Shown one piece after another: positions 29,407 to 43,800 of a DNA stretch of 64,000 nt; within the stretch, counting starts at the first letter, position 1, and each line of letters opens with the position of its first letter. A program made the translations under genes and the position numbers. The notes below the pieces were generated by a model. The model was not told the origin of the DNA, did no database searches, and worked only from the letters and a program-made list of their open reading frames with translations. Origin of the DNA: Exophiala sp. HKRS030 (Eukaryota > Ascomycota > Eurotiomycetes > Chaetothyriales > Herpotrichiellaceae). The stretch spans positions 186,001 to 250,000 of the forward strand of contig JAHWDD010000016.1 of the NCBI GenBank assembly GCA_023897205.1, given 5' to 3'.

Positions 29407-30753
29407 ATGAGCCCGATACCCAGGGCTCACCATGTCTTGCATACCCTGCTGCGGCGGGAAGACCAAGAGGTCAACAAGCCCACCGACCCCCACGGGTTGG
29501 TTCTTGAAGCATGGGCTGAAGGATTCATGATCGGCTCACTCATAATCATGTCCTGCATAACATTGGCCAATATGCGTAGAGGGGTTCTATTACACAAGCT
29601 CATTTTGCTCGAGGTAAGTGCTCTGGGATCCTCATTGCGACGAAGTGAATAGGCACTGACGCTCGATTTTCACCTACAGCTCGTCCTGGGCTATTGGCAA
29701 GGCTTCTTCATTCTATTTGACCCTCCCATTTACGCCTGGTGGCTTTCCGTGGCCGCCATTTTCCTCAATATCTCCTGGTCTTTGCACAATGTCATTGCGT
29801 GGATGAAGATCCGACCATTCCTGAACAAAACTGCCAGTCGACTATTCATTGGCACCATCATCCTTGTCCAACCGTATTGGGTGGTGGAGATTTATGCCAA
29901 CTTCACATACTTCCATAACATCAACAAAGTCTTCCTTAAGACGAGGCCATGGGAGGCGCTGTGTCGCGACCCATGGTGGGTGCTAGCCGCCTGCATCCTG
30001 TTCTACAACATCAAAACAAAATACGATCTCACCTTGGTGCAAATCGTCCGAATCTCACCCCGCTTTGCAGTCATGTTGGGCGCAATGATTCTGAGCATCT
30101 GTTTCATAGTCCTGGATGTGCTGTCCGTTACATCAGCACTCAAGTCTGCCCTCCCGGTCGGGATCAATCCTTTCTGGAAATTGTCGTTCGTCTTCAAGTG
30201 TCTGACTGATTCCGTGGTGCTGGACGACTTTAAGACTGCTCTGGATCGCCTCAGAGCCTTCAAGCTGAGTCGCTTGGGCAGTTTCGCCATGGATGGCGCA
30301 GATACACGAGCAAAGCAACATATGGACGATGTCATAAAGGCGAACAACTGGTCTTCGCCGCCGCCATCGGGAGATCGGGCTCAACCTGTCAGCCCCTTGC
30401 CAGACATGCCCAGAAGCCCCGATGGTGACTATATCAATCCGCCATGGGAGGAACTCAAACCTGGACCAACTCATCACATCGAAGATGAGCGGTTTGCCGC
30501 TGTGGCAAGAAATGCGTCAAGGGATCGTGACGCCGAAGAAAACGGGTTCGACGCAATCGATTATGCTGACCCGCAACGAGAGTCCAGTGATGCACATATA
30601 CTTCGATCTCAATCCAGCTGGCCTGGCAGGAGGTCATCCGAGGAGACATCTGATGCTGATATCGAGTATGCGATGGCCGTAAGGCAAATGACTAATGAGT
30701 CGATGGAAAACGATCGAAAAAGAGCCAAGGGAACAAGAGGTATTGCAAGATGA
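29407..30753 (+). CDS. Polytopic membrane protein of unknown function
   Basis: Exons 29407-29613 and 29680-30753 encode 426 residues. The 66-nt intron (GTAAGT...CACCTACAG, phase 0) joins HKLILLE to LVLGYWQGFFILFDPP. Six or seven hydrophobic helices are visible: near residues 38-56 (GFMIGSLIIMSCITLA), 63-82, 88-108 (WWLSVAAIFLNISWSLHNVI), 120-143 (LFIGTIILVQPYWVVEIY), 165-178 and 191-211 (VMLGAMILSICFIVLDVLSV). The second half of the protein is a long hydrophilic cytosolic tail rich in Ser, Pro, Asp and Arg, ending RKRAKGTRGIAR. The WSLHNVIAWMKIRPF loop looks strongly constrained. This seven-helix-plus-long-tail layout recalls fungal receptor-like proteins, but I see no family signature. ATG at 29407 is chosen; the upstream frame is open only from a TTG. 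Confidence 0.78.
29614..29679 (+). other. Intron in the polytopic membrane protein gene
   Basis: 66 nt, phase 0, GTAAGT...CTGACGC...CCTACAG. It lies between codons of two consecutive membrane helices. Confidence 0.88.
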
Positions 30754-31835
30754 CCCTGACGAAAGTTTGTCAGAACACCAGTATTCACGGTGCTGCCTCA
30801 TGCTCGCAGATCGCCTTCTAGAGGTAGCCAGGAAATGATTTTGGCCGCCTGGATCTTCTGTCATACAAATAAACCTGCCGAGGCCCTTCGGCGACCTACC
30901 AGCGGGCATTACGAGATCCGTGCACATACTTTCACATTTTTTAAGGGTTCGAAAGGTATGACGACTCTCAGTGCATCCTCAGTCCGAGCTACAGAAGCAG
31001 AGCAACTGCACAGAGCCGCCTATCGGCAGTTTCGTAATTGGGAAGCCGAACAGGGCGCGCTGTCAACTGTCAATTGCTGGACTTGCCTTTCGACAGGATG
31101 CTAAAAACCTAGACCTAGCATAATCCGTTCATGGGGGAGTTGGCTGGTTGCTGACCCGGACATGATGTTTGCGCGATGAGATAATAACGTTGAGACTTTG
31201 GGCCAGATCTTGCGGTTGATGATTGATTGTGATACCCTCAGCGATTTGACGACATATAGGGAAAACGTTCAGAGAAACGTTTAATAAAATTCAGTGCTGG
31301 GTATTTCCGGCGATACAGGTACTAAACGATTGCTCTTCTATATCCGGATATTCTTCAAAGTTCTAGGTCTCTTGATAGCCAAATGTCCTCGTGGCCCCTT
31401 TCATTCGGAGAATTGATCTGATCGGGGCCCTTTGGGCTATTGACTAAAGCTGGATTAAGCCTAATGCTCCCTGAAGCCGTGCCGTAGCCCTGAAGAATGA
31501 ACGGGCTTAATAGGCTTGAATTCGCCCATCTGGCCACTGTCGTCACATGCAGTAGATGCCATTGGCGGGCAGGTGCGGCTTATAATTCAGGCTTGGCGAC
31601 GGGGCTCACGTAGGCGCCTTCCCTGTGCTGGCCAAAAGACGCGTTTCTTTGCGCGATCTCCAGGTTTACTTTATCCGCAGACTGACAGTCTACGTTGTTT
31701 GTGCCACGAGAAACAATTCCATCTATCCCATGAACCCCCTCTATCATCAGCATTGTACCGGCGTTCAAGGGCCTCGAGGCTGGCCAATGTCGGAAACATC
31801 GAATTTGTCCCGCTTGATTTCTTGATTTTATTGTC
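30754..31835. other. Intergenic region upstream of dynein, no gene recognised
   Basis: About 1.08 kb between two plus-strand genes: the 3' region of the membrane protein gene and the promoter of the dynein gene. Short frames here overlap the opposite strand only and resemble nothing known. Confidence 0.5.
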
Positions 31836-34800
31836 ATGGGGGACGTCCTGTCGCCTACTGCTCCTAATGGGGCTTCCGCACCCGCTTTGGTAGAAGCAGA
31901 TCCTTTGAATGTTCTCGAACACATCGCCAACCTCATCGAAATCACACTCGGTGCTGCGCGGAGGGAACTCGAAGCTGTAGGGAGCCTGTTGTCCAAACCA
32001 GACCGTGCAGATTCACTCGAAAAATGTGCCAAATTTGCGAGCGATTCGCAGGTCACCCTGTTTGCGCAGAAGGACATCAGGGAAAGCCTGGTCAACGGCC
32101 ATGACGAGAGCCCAAGTCAGTTCACCGAAGGGACTGTACAGTCTGATTCTAATTGTTTTACAGAAATTGAGCATAGCTACATACTATCGTCTGAGTTGGC
32201 TCCCTCCTCGACGACCGTCGCCTCGATTGCTCTCCTCAAACTATCTGGTCCCCTCGATTCCCGAAAGCCTCTTGCACATCAGATACAGGTCTTTAACCTT
32301 CCAGGTTCCTACGCTATCGATAGCGAAGTAGCCACTAGTTCCGAACTCGCCTCACCTTATACCGTTGTCTACTCACTACTACATAATGTACTTGGCCCAT
32401 ACTTTGACGCATATACGAGGAGAGGCGGTTCCGGAAACCGTAGTTGGTACGATGCCCAAGCCAAAGGTGGTGTGCCTGGAGCGAAGAGGCGGATGAAGGA
32501 ATTGGAGATTAGCCTTCTGAACTTGCAGCAAAACACTGATATTCCGCTTGTTCACCTGCCCCTACACGAGGTCGTGGTAGACACCTTACAAGATGCCACG
32601 GCTCAGGGTGTCCCACCCGCTGTCCAGCTCATTCCTACACATATCTTGGAAAACACCACCGTGCAAAACAGTCTTACGAATACCGTCAACGGATGGATCA
32701 AGTCAATACAAGCCCTGACCAAGCTCGCAAAGGACCTTTCTGGCGCTCAAGCGACTGCTGCTCAAGAAATAAACTTTTGGTTGAACCTCGAATCCGCCCT
32801 CGCAAAGTTGGGAGACGAATTGGAATCGCCAGGGGTCAAACTGACCATGGACATATTGAAGAAGGCGAAACGGCAGCAGCAGGTTATTGGGTTTGACACC
32901 GACACCGGGTTGAAAGAGGCTCGGGATATCGTGCACAATTACAACACCCTTATGCGTGATTTCCCCCTCGACGAACTCTCGTCTGCAGGTTCATTGGAAA
33001 AGGTGGTGGATGCACTGGACTCTATCTTCGGCCATCTCAACAAAAAATGGAGGGTTTGCAACTATCCAATTCGACGAGCATTGAAACTTGTTGAAGGTAT
33101 CTCTGCGGAGTTGAACACCCAAGTGCACAATCTGCTTCAGGGAAGGTCAATCATGTCTTCGAGCTACAAGGACTTCCAGAAACTGATGGAGTCCGTCAAT
33201 AAGGTGTGGACAACTTGGGACGATCACCTGAAGAGCTTTACCGCAGTCGCACGAGAGATCACCAGACGCAAGAACAACGATTTTGTTCCAGTGAAAATTT
33301 CTTCTCAACATGCCCAGACACAAGAGCGGCTACGGTATGTGAACCAATTTCGAAATAATCATGAACAATTACTCCAGACGATTGTGAACGTCCTTGGCGC
33401 GAAGTCGACGGCTTCTGGCCAAACGGCGCCTCCTGATGAAGGCGGTGCCGCGATCATAGAAGAGCTTGGTGATGTCGATGCTGTCGACGAGGTCAACGCC
33501 GCGTATGAAGTCGTCAGGCATGTAAATGTGCTCGAAGTTTCAGACGAGGGTACGAGAGTCTGGGTTGATGCAGAGAATCAATACACGGAGAGGACATCTC
33601 GTGTTGAAGATTCCATCATTGCACGACTGAGAGACCGCCTGGGCAAGGCAAAGACCGCCAACGAGATGTTTCGGGTGTTTGAAAAGTTCAATGCGTTGCT
33701 TGTCAGACAAAAGGTCAGAAGCGCTATAGCGTCATATCAGGCACAACTCCTGGACAACGTCAAAAGCGCCATTGCAGCTCTGCACGAGCGTTTCAAGCAG
33801 CAATATGGCGGTTCTGAAGCACAAATGATGGCACAGCTTCGTGATATTCCTCCCGTGGCTGGTGCAATTCTTTGGGTGCGACAAATCGAATCACAGCTGG
33901 ATGGCTACATGTCCAAAGTCCAGGCAGTTCTCGGAGAGGATTGGAAGCTCCATACAGATGGTGAAAAGTTACAAGCTGAAAGTAACATGTTCCGAAAGAA
34001 ACTCACCACTCGAGATATCTACGAAGCATGGCTATATGATGTTCAGTCAAGAGATATCTCGGTGACAGGGAGGCTCTTCGTCATCACGCGCAGCCGTAGT
34101 GCTAACGGAGCCCTGGAGTTGAACGTCAACTTTGACAACCATGCCATATCTCTGTTCAAAGAGGTCCGAAATCTGACATGGTTGAACTTCCAGATCCCGC
34201 ATCGCATCGCTACCACCGCCAAACAGGCTCAAAGAGTATATCCGTATGCACTGAGTCTGATGGAAAGTGTGTCTGGTTACTTTTCGACGGTTCGGACCAT
34301 CCTTGAGATGCCCAACATGGTTCCGCTGATGGCTGGCTATGAGAGAGAAGTACAGAATCTCTTCAGTACCGGCGTTAAATTGCAGTGGGATTCATTCATC
34401 CATTCGTACGAAGTGCACATCAAAGGGAAGTCCACATCAAATGACTCTGCCCATGTACAGTATGTACGTGATCTGGCTACGGCTGTTACAGTCCTGCAGA
34501 GCAAAACCGCGATCATTCGAGAACTCGATCAGAAAATCCAACTGGCACTTTCGGAGATGAAATCGTGCCAATACTCGGCGAAGTCCTTCCAAGCCCAGAT
34601 GGACGTTATACAGAATGCAGTGGACAAGATGAATCTGGAGAGCTATGCCAACTTGTCACCGTGGGTGTCAGATTTGAATTTACAGCTTCGACGCATATTC
34701 CAGGAACGGTTGCAGCATGCTCTAAAGCACTGGACGACCACTTTCATTTCTTTAGATGGTCAGGACGGAATGCAGCAGAATACCGTTGTACCGGAAGACG

Positions 34801-37800
34801 CCATCTACCATGTGCAATTTCCCCAGACAAACATTGAAATCATCATGAACAACCAAACCATATTCGTGGAGCCCCCTCTAAACTTTGTCAAAGCGTCCTG
34901 GGTGAACCAGTTGGAAGACTGGCTCGACGTCCTATGCCATCTACCTCAGATAGCGCTTCGATATCAAGTAACGGCAGATGCTGGCCTTGCACAGGCAACC
35001 CTGTCCTACAACGACTTGCCCTTGGAAACTGTCGAGACTCTGCTCACGGCGTACAAAGCCATCGATTCTAAAATTGATCAAATGTCAACTTACCTGGATG
35101 AATGGTACACATATCAGAACCTTTGGGACCTGCGAAGCGACCAGTTGCACGAGAGCCTGGGTGACGATCTTGGTCAGTGGCATCAATTACTTCAAGAAGT
35201 TCGCCATGCACGATCGACCTTCGATACTTCAGAGGGCCGGAAAGCCATTGGCACTGTTGTCTTTGACTATGAGCAGGTCCAGTCCAAGATCACTCAGAAA
35301 TACGACAACTGGCAGGACGAAATCACGAGAAAATTTGGTGGTATCCTTGGCAATCGGATGGCAGAAGTGTTCAATGACATGAGACAATCTCGGCAAGATT
35401 TGGAAAACCAGTCCCTGGAAGCATCGTCCACCGCACAAGCTGTAGCATTCATCACGACTGTTCAGCAATGTAGGAGGAATGCCGCCATGTGGGGTCCTGA
35501 GGTCGAGATATTCCGCCAGGGCCAGACAGCCCTTTCCAGACAACGTTACAATTTCGGTGCTGATTGGCTCTCTGCGACCCAAGTCAGTGACGAGTGGGAT
35601 GCTTTCGAGGAGATACTCAATCGCAAAAGCAAAATCGTCGAGGATCAAACGGATGCCCTGCGGTCCAATGTCATCAATGAAGACCGTGCCATCAGCCGTC
35701 GCATAGCAGACGTCGTTGCGCAGTGGTCGGAAGAGAAGCCCGTGTCCGGCACAATTCCTCCGGCTGAAGCCGCTGAAGTGTTAAGAACATATCAGACACG
35801 GATGGAGAAACTCCAAAATGAGGCCGACACAGTTGCAAGAGCCAAGGAAGCTCTTGCTCTCCCTTTAACGAAAGACACTGCTCTGGCTTCTGCTCTCGAA
35901 GAAGTCAGTGATTTCAAGTCGGTCTGGTCAGCCCTTTCCACGATATGGCAGAGTGTCAATGACCTTCGTGACACATTGTGGACCAGCTTACAGCCTCGAA
36001 AACTCCGCCAGTCCCTTGATGGCTTGGTGAAGATGACCAAGGAAATGCCCAGCCGCATGCGCCAATACGCTGCATTTGAGCATGTGCAGAACGTCTTGCG
36101 ACAACTTATCAAGGCAAATCCGCTTCTGACCGATCTGAAATCCGATGCTATTCGAGAACGACATTGGTTGAAGATCTTCAAGGCTTTGAAGCCAAACAAG
36201 CGGTACTCCGAGGTGTCGATGACGCTAGGAGATGTCTGGGACCTGCAACTGATCACGAGCGAATCCACAATCCGAGATATTATCGCTCAGGCCAGGGGCG
36301 AGCTAGCTCTGGAAGAGTTCGTCAGACAAGTGCGCGATACGTGGCAAAGTTATCCCCTGGACCTGGTCAACTACCAGAACAAATGTCGGCTTATTCGCGG
36401 TTGGGATGATCTTTTTGCCAAGTGCAGCGAGAACCTCAATTCGCTGCAAGCAATGAGACACTCTCCCTATTACAAAGAGTTTGAGGAGGAATCTTCCGCG
36501 TGGGAAGACAAGCTCAATCGCGTGCATGTTCTCTTTGACGTCTGGATCGATGTGCAGAGACAATGGGTCTACCTAGAGGGCGTGTTCACTGGCAATAATG
36601 ATATCAAGCACCTTCTGCCTACAGAGTCCAGCAGATTTTCCAACATCAATACCGAATTCTCTGCTGTGATGAAGAAGGTATACAAGTCTCCATTTGTCAT
36701 GGATGTTCTTGCCATCCCCGGTGTTCAGAAGTCTCTGGAACGGCTCGCTGAGCTCCTGAGCAAGATCCAGAAAGCCCTAGGAGAATATCTCGAACGTGAG
36801 CGTGTCTCGTTCCCTCGGTTTTACTTTGTGGGAGACGAAGATCTTCTGGAAATTATTGGCAACAGCAATGACAGCACACGCGTGGCAAAACATTTCAAGA
36901 AGATGTTCGCAGGCATTTCTGGAGCAGAGGTGAACGACGATAGTACGATTACAGCCGTCACTTCAAAGGAAGGAGAGTCCGTTGTCTTGAAGAAAGAGGT
37001 TTCTCTCATCAAATTGCCTAAGATTAACGACTGGCTCACCTCTCTTGATAACAGCGTCAAGCACACTTTGGCAGAGTTACTTGCAGAGGCTATTACTGCA
37101 TTCCGGCCACTTTTCACTGCGCCCGAACTCGACGCAGCCTTGTTTCAAGAGTACATGAACATGTTTCCAGCTCAAATTATGATTCTCGCTGCTCAGGTCG
37201 TGTGGACTGACCTTGTTCAAGAGGCATTGGAGGCTGCTGGCCAGGGTCTGACAAAATTACACGAGTTTGAAGAACGATTGCTCGATCTGCTGGCAGAGAG
37301 CGTCCTCCAGGATCTTCCTGCATTGGCTCGGAAGAAGTGCGAACACTTCATTACAGAAGCGGTGCATCAACGTGACGTTGTTGCTAAACTCATCAAAGCG
37401 GAAGCTGCTTCCCCGGGGCATTACCTCTGGATCCTGCAAATGCGATATGTCTACGACCCCAGTGCTGAATTGAGGAGCCGGCTGCGTATCGAGATGGCAA
37501 ATGCTGTCCTAGACTACGGGTATGAATACCTCGGAGTACCTGACCGCCTCGTACGAACACCACTTACCGATCGCTGCTTCTTGACCCTGACACAAGCACT
37601 CTGTCAACGTCTTGGAGGCTCCCCCTATGGCCCTGCGGGTACTGGTAAGACCGAATCAGTGAAGGCTCTCGGTCTTCAACTGGGCCGCTTTACCTTGGTC
37701 TTCTGTTGCGATGACACGTTTGATTTCCAAGCCATGGGTCGTATCTTCCTTGGCTTGTGTCAGGTGGGTGCCTGGGGGTGTTTCGACGAGTTCAATAGGT

Positions 37801-40800
37801 TGGAAGAAAGAATTCTCTCTGCAGTATCCCAGCAAATCCAGAACATTCAGATTGGTCTCAAACACACCACCAATGAACAGAAAGCACAGATCGACCTCGT
37901 CGGGCGTCGTTTCAAGGTCAATCCCAACTCGGGTCTCTTCATCACAATGAACCCCGGTTATGCTGGACGTTCAAATCTTCCAGACAATTTGAAAAAGCTG
38001 TTCAGAAGCGTTGCAATGTCAAAGCCAGATAAGGAGCTGATTGCAGAGGTAATGCTCTTCTCCCAGGGCTTCAAGCAGGCGAAGCAAATATCTGCTCAGG
38101 TGGTGCCATTCTTCGACCATTGTGCTCAGCGGCTTTCGAAACAGCCTCACTACGACTTCGGTCTACGAGCGCTCAAGAGTGTGCTCATTAGCTCCGGGGG
38201 ACTCAAGAGAATTCGCATGCAATCCAGCAGCGAAGGCACAGATGATGAACGTGCTCTTGAACCACAGATCATTGTGCAGAGCATCCGAGAAACAGTATCC
38301 CCCAAGCTTATCAAGCAGGATGTTGAAACGCTTGTGGACGTCCAAGCACAAGACTTCCCCGGCGTGGAATATGTCCCAGCCAATATGGACAAGCTTGTTT
38401 CGGCCATCAAAGAGGTCATGCGCGAGGAACACCTTACTGAAAGCGAGGCCTGGATGACCAAGATCTTGCAACTGTATCAAATCCAGAACATTCATCATGG
38501 TGTGATGATGGTGGGTCAATCTGCCTCGGGCAAATCATCAATTTGGAAAGTCTTGCTCCAGGCCCTTCAAAGAGTCGAAGGTGTTGAGGGAGTGCACCAC
38601 GTCATAGACCCCAAAGTTATGTCGAAAGAAGCTCTTTATGGCAGTCTCGATAGCACTACACGAGAGTGGACGGACGGATTGTTCACTGCCATCTTGAGAA
38701 AGGTCGTCGACAATTTGAGAGGCGAAGATAGTAAGCGCCACTGGATTGTTTTCGATGGAGATGTTGACCCAGAATGGGTTGAAAACTTAAACAGTGTGCT
38801 CGACGACAACAAGCTTCTCACCTTGCCCAATGGTGAACGACTGAACCTGCCCCCCAATGTGCGCATTATGTTCGAAGTGGAGAGCTTGAAGTATGCGACT
38901 CTCGCCACTGTCAGTCGTTGCGGTATGGTCTGGTTCTCGGATGACACTGTAACCCCGTCCCTGATGATTGACCATTACCTGCAAAACCTTGCGGACAGAA
39001 GTTTCGAGGATCTGGACGACGAGATCAAGGCCTCAGGCCTGGCCAGTAAAGCACGAGAAACGCAAAGACACATTGTTGAAACATTGCGAGGCCTAGCCAA
39101 CCGCGATGATTTCCTCCTCAAGGCCCTCTCGACAGCATCGAAACACAGACACATCATGGATTTCACGCATGCCAGAGCGCTTGACAGTGTTTTCAGTCTG
39201 CTTGCCAAGGCATGCCGTTCAATCCTAGAATACGATTTGAATCATCCTGAATTTCCCCTTGACGTGGAACAGACAGAAGCCTACATTTCCAAGAAGCTTC
39301 TGTTAGCATGTGTCTGGAGTTTTGTCAGTGATGCAGGGTTGGGCATTCGAAAAGAGTTTGGTGACTTCCTCAGCACGATGACAAACGTCGATCTGCCAAA
39401 CCTGGACAGCACAACATCTCTCATCGACTACGATGTCAACTTGCCACACGCTCAGTGGCTCCTATGGCAATCCCAGGTACCCACAGTCGACCTGAATACC
39501 AACTCAATCAAGCAAACCGATGTCATCATACCGACAGTCGACACTGTTCGCCACGAAGATGTCCTGTACTCATGGTTGGCCGAACACAAGCCGCTCATGC
39601 TTTGCGGTCCACCCGGATCTGGTAAAACTATGACCCTCTTCAGTGCTCTAAGGAAACTGCCAGACATGGAGGTTGTCGGTCTCAATTTCTCTAGTGCAAC
39701 CCAGCCGGAACTAGTCATCAAGACTTTTGAGCAGTATTGCGAATACAAGAAGACATTGAACGGGATGGTCCTTTCCCCGACACAACTCGGTCGATGGCTA
39801 GTTATCTTCTGCGACGAAATCAATCTTCCAGCCCCTGATAAGTATGGTACTCAACGAGCAATCAGTTTCTTGCGACAACTTGTGGAACAAAATGGCTTCT
39901 GGCGCACGTCAGATAAGGTCTGGGTATCCTTGGAACGCATTCAATTTGTAGGCGCCTGCAACCCCCCAGAAGATGTCGGCCGTCATCCTCTTGGCGATCG
40001 ATTCTTGAGGCACGCTCCTGTTGTCATGGTTGACTACCCTGGCGAGTCCTCATTGACTCAGATTTACGGGTCATACAACAATGCTGTGCTAAAGGTGGTA
40101 CCAAGCTTACGAGGCTTTGCGGACGCTCTGACGCATGCAATGGTGGACTTCTATCTCAAGTCTCAAGCACGATTCACCCCAGACATTCAGCCGCATTATG
40201 TTTACTCTCCGAGAGAACTCACTCGGTGGGTTCGTGGCATATATGAAGCCATCGCCCCGCTCGAACACCTCTCGCTTGAAGGTCTTATTAGGATCTGGGC
40301 ACATGAGGCACTGCGACTGTTCTCTGACCGTCTCGTGGAACCCGATGAACGTGCTTGGACATCTGATATGGTCAGACAGACCGCACTTGAGCACTTCCCC
40401 ACGGCAGATATTGATCAAGCTCTACAAGGACCTATTCTATTCTCGAATTGGCTCTCCAAGAATTACGTGTCTGTCGAACAAGAACAGCTTCGTGAATTCG
40501 TGAAAGCACGTCTGAAGACATTCTGCGAGGAAGAGGTCGACGTCCCCCTTGTCCTCTTCAATGACGTACTAGAACACGCCCTTCGTATCGACAGAGTATT
40601 CCGGCAACCACAAGGCCACCTTATCTTGATTGGCACCAGTGGTAGTGGAAAGACCACCCTCTCAAGGTTCGTTGCTTGGATGAACGGCCTGAGCATCTTC
40701 CAGATTAAGGTGCATGGCAAATATTCTGCTGAAGACTTTGATGAAGATCTCCGAAATGTTCTGAGAGCTTGTGGTACCCGAGGTCAGAAGATTTGTTTCA

Positions 40801-43800
40801 TCATGGACGAGTCCAATGTGCTAGACTCTGGCTTCCTGGAGCGAATGAACACTTTACTTGCCAATGGAGAAGTTCCCGGTCTTTTCGAAGGCGACGAATA
40901 CTCTGCTTTGATGACAGCTTGCAGAGAAGGTGCCCAGCGTCAAGGCGATCATATCGATTCTCAAGAAGAACTCTACAAGTGGTTCACCAAGGAAATTGTA
41001 AAGAACCTGCACGTTGTTTTCACTATGAACCCGCCACAGGAAGGTTTGTCGTCCAAAGCAGCTACGAGTCCAGCCTTGTTCAACCGTTGCGTGCTTAACT
41101 GGATGGGCGATTGGTCAGATCAAGCTCTTTTCCAGGTTGGATACGAGCTCACGCAATCAATTGATCTGGACAAAGCGGGCTTCACTGCTCCAGACAGCAT
41201 CCCTCTCGCCTATCGCGATCTTACGCTTCCTGCGTCACATCGTGACACTATTATCAATGCGATGGTTCACATGCACTATTCAATTCAGAGGACCAATGAG
41301 CGCCTGGAGCAACAACAGGGTATTGTTACATATCTCACACCTCGGCATTATCTCGACTTTGTGACACAATTTGGCAAGCTCTTCAGGGAAAAGCGAGAGG
41401 ATCTCGAAGAACAGCAACGACATCTGAACGTCGGTCTCGAGAAGTTGCGGGATACAGTGGACAAAGTTCGCGATCTTCGAGCAAGCTTAGACCAGAAGAA
41501 GCAGCAACTAGAGCTCAAAGACGCTGAAGCTAATGAAAAACTGCAGCGCATGGTGGCCGATCAGCAAGAAGCCGAGCAGAGAAAAACATCCTCATTAGAG
41601 GTACAATGTGCCTTGGAAGAGCAAGAAAAGGAGATCGCAAGCCGGAAGGAAATTGTGCTCAATGATCTCGCCAAGGCTGAGCCAGCTGTGATTGAAGCTC
41701 AGCAAAGTGTTAGCAACATCAAGAGACAACATCTTACTGAAGTTCGTTCCATGGCCAACCCTCCGGCTGGTGTGAAGCTTGCGCTGGAATCTGTCTGCAC
41801 TCTGCTTGGCCATAAGGTAGACAGCTGGAAGAGTATTCAAGCTGTTGTGCGCAAGGACGATTTCATCGCCAATATTGTCAACTATAACAACGAAAAGGAC
41901 ATGACACCACCGTTGCGACAGAAGATGCGCCATGACTATCTGTCCAATGACGACTTTACCTTTGAGAAGGTATTCCGTGCAAGCAAGGCATGTGGCCCTC
42001 TTGTACAATGGGTCGAGGCCCAAGTCAATTATTCCGAGATTCTCGACCGCGTTGGGCCCCTTCGTTCTGAGGTTGAGCAACTGGAAGAGAAAGCTCTCGA
42101 CACCAAAGCGAATGCTAAAGCCATTGAGAACACTATTACCAAGCTCGAGAACAGTATCGCTACATACAAGACAGAATACGCTGCTCTTATCAGCGAGACG
42201 CAAGCAATCAAAGGTGAAATGGCCAGAGTTCAGACAAAGGTCGACCGAAGTCTCCGGTTACTGGACAGTCTTTCTTCCGAACGAATAAGATGGGAAGCTG
42301 CCAGCAAATCTTTCGAGACGCAAATCCAGACTTTGGTCGGAGATGTTTTGATAGCATCAGCATTCCTTGCCTACGCAGGTCTCTTCGATCAGCAGTTCAG
42401 AAAGACCATGGTTGATGATTGGATGCATCATATGTCGATGTCTGGAGTCTCTTGCAAGAACGATGGCTCCGTCTTGGGTTATCTTTCGTCCGCCGATGAG
42501 CGTCTGCAGTGGCAACGTCATTCGCTACCTGCGGACGACCTGTGCATGGAAAACGCCATCATGCTTAAGCGCTTCAACAGATATCCCTTGATCATTGACC
42601 CTCCTGGCAGAGTGACCGAATTCTTGAAGCAAGAACATCAAGGACGCAAATTGACGGTAACAAGCTTCCTCGACGATGCCTTTACCAAACAGCTTGAAAG
42701 CGCCTTGCGATTTGGCAATCCGATTCTGATTCAAGATGCGGAGTATCTTGACCCAATCTTGACCCATGTTCTCAACAAGGAGTACCAAAAGACAGGTGGA
42801 CGAGTCCTCATCCAATTGGGCAAACAAGAGATCGATTTCTCTGAGCATTTCCAGCTCTATTTGTCCACTCGCGACCCTTCCGCAAATTTCGCCCCGGACG
42901 TATGCAGCAGAACGACCTTCATCAACTTCACTGTTACTCGTAGCAGTCTGCAGACTCAGTCTCTCAATGATGTCCTCAAAGCAGAGCGTCCGGACGTTGA
43001 CAAGCGTCGCACCAATCTCGTCAAGATGCAGGGTGAATTTGACACCAACCTACGACAACTTGAAAAGAGACTGTTGCAAGCCCTGAATGAATCTCGTGGC
43101 AATATCTTGGACGACGACAATGTCATTCAGACCTTGGAAACGCTCAAGAAGGAAGCCGCAGTGATCACAAAGAAGGTCGCAGAGACAGAAGGTGTCATGG
43201 CAGAAGTCGATCGCATTACCCAAGGCTACAGCCGGATTGCCAATGCTTGTAGTGCCATCTTCGCATTGCTTGAACAGCTTCACCACCTCAATCATGGCTA
43301 CCGATTTTCATTACAATATTTCATTGACATCTTCAATTCGGTCTTGCATCACAACCCTCACCTTACGAACAAGACCAATTATGAGGAGAGAAGCGAGATC
43401 ATTCTAAAGGATATCTTTGTTGAAACGTATCGGAGAACATCACTATCGATGTTGCAGAAAGATCGAATCACCCTTGCAATGTTGCTCGTCCGTGCAACAC
43501 CTTACGAATTCGATCGTTCTGTCATGGAATTGATCCTTGAAAATCGGCCTCGTTCTCGTGGTTCAATCGCACCTGATGCCTCTGATGAGGATGTAATGTC
43601 CGCAGTCAAACAGGTTCCTGTTTTTGATCAACAACTGATCAACGCCTCTGGCAACGCCTGGACACAATTCCTCGCTGCTGAGCGCGCTGAACATCATGTT
43701 CCAACAGTTTGGAAAGAGACTGACAATGCTGTTGACCGAAGTCTTTACGAATTGCTTCTTATGAAGCTCGCAAGACCAGACCGATTCCTACCTACAGCCG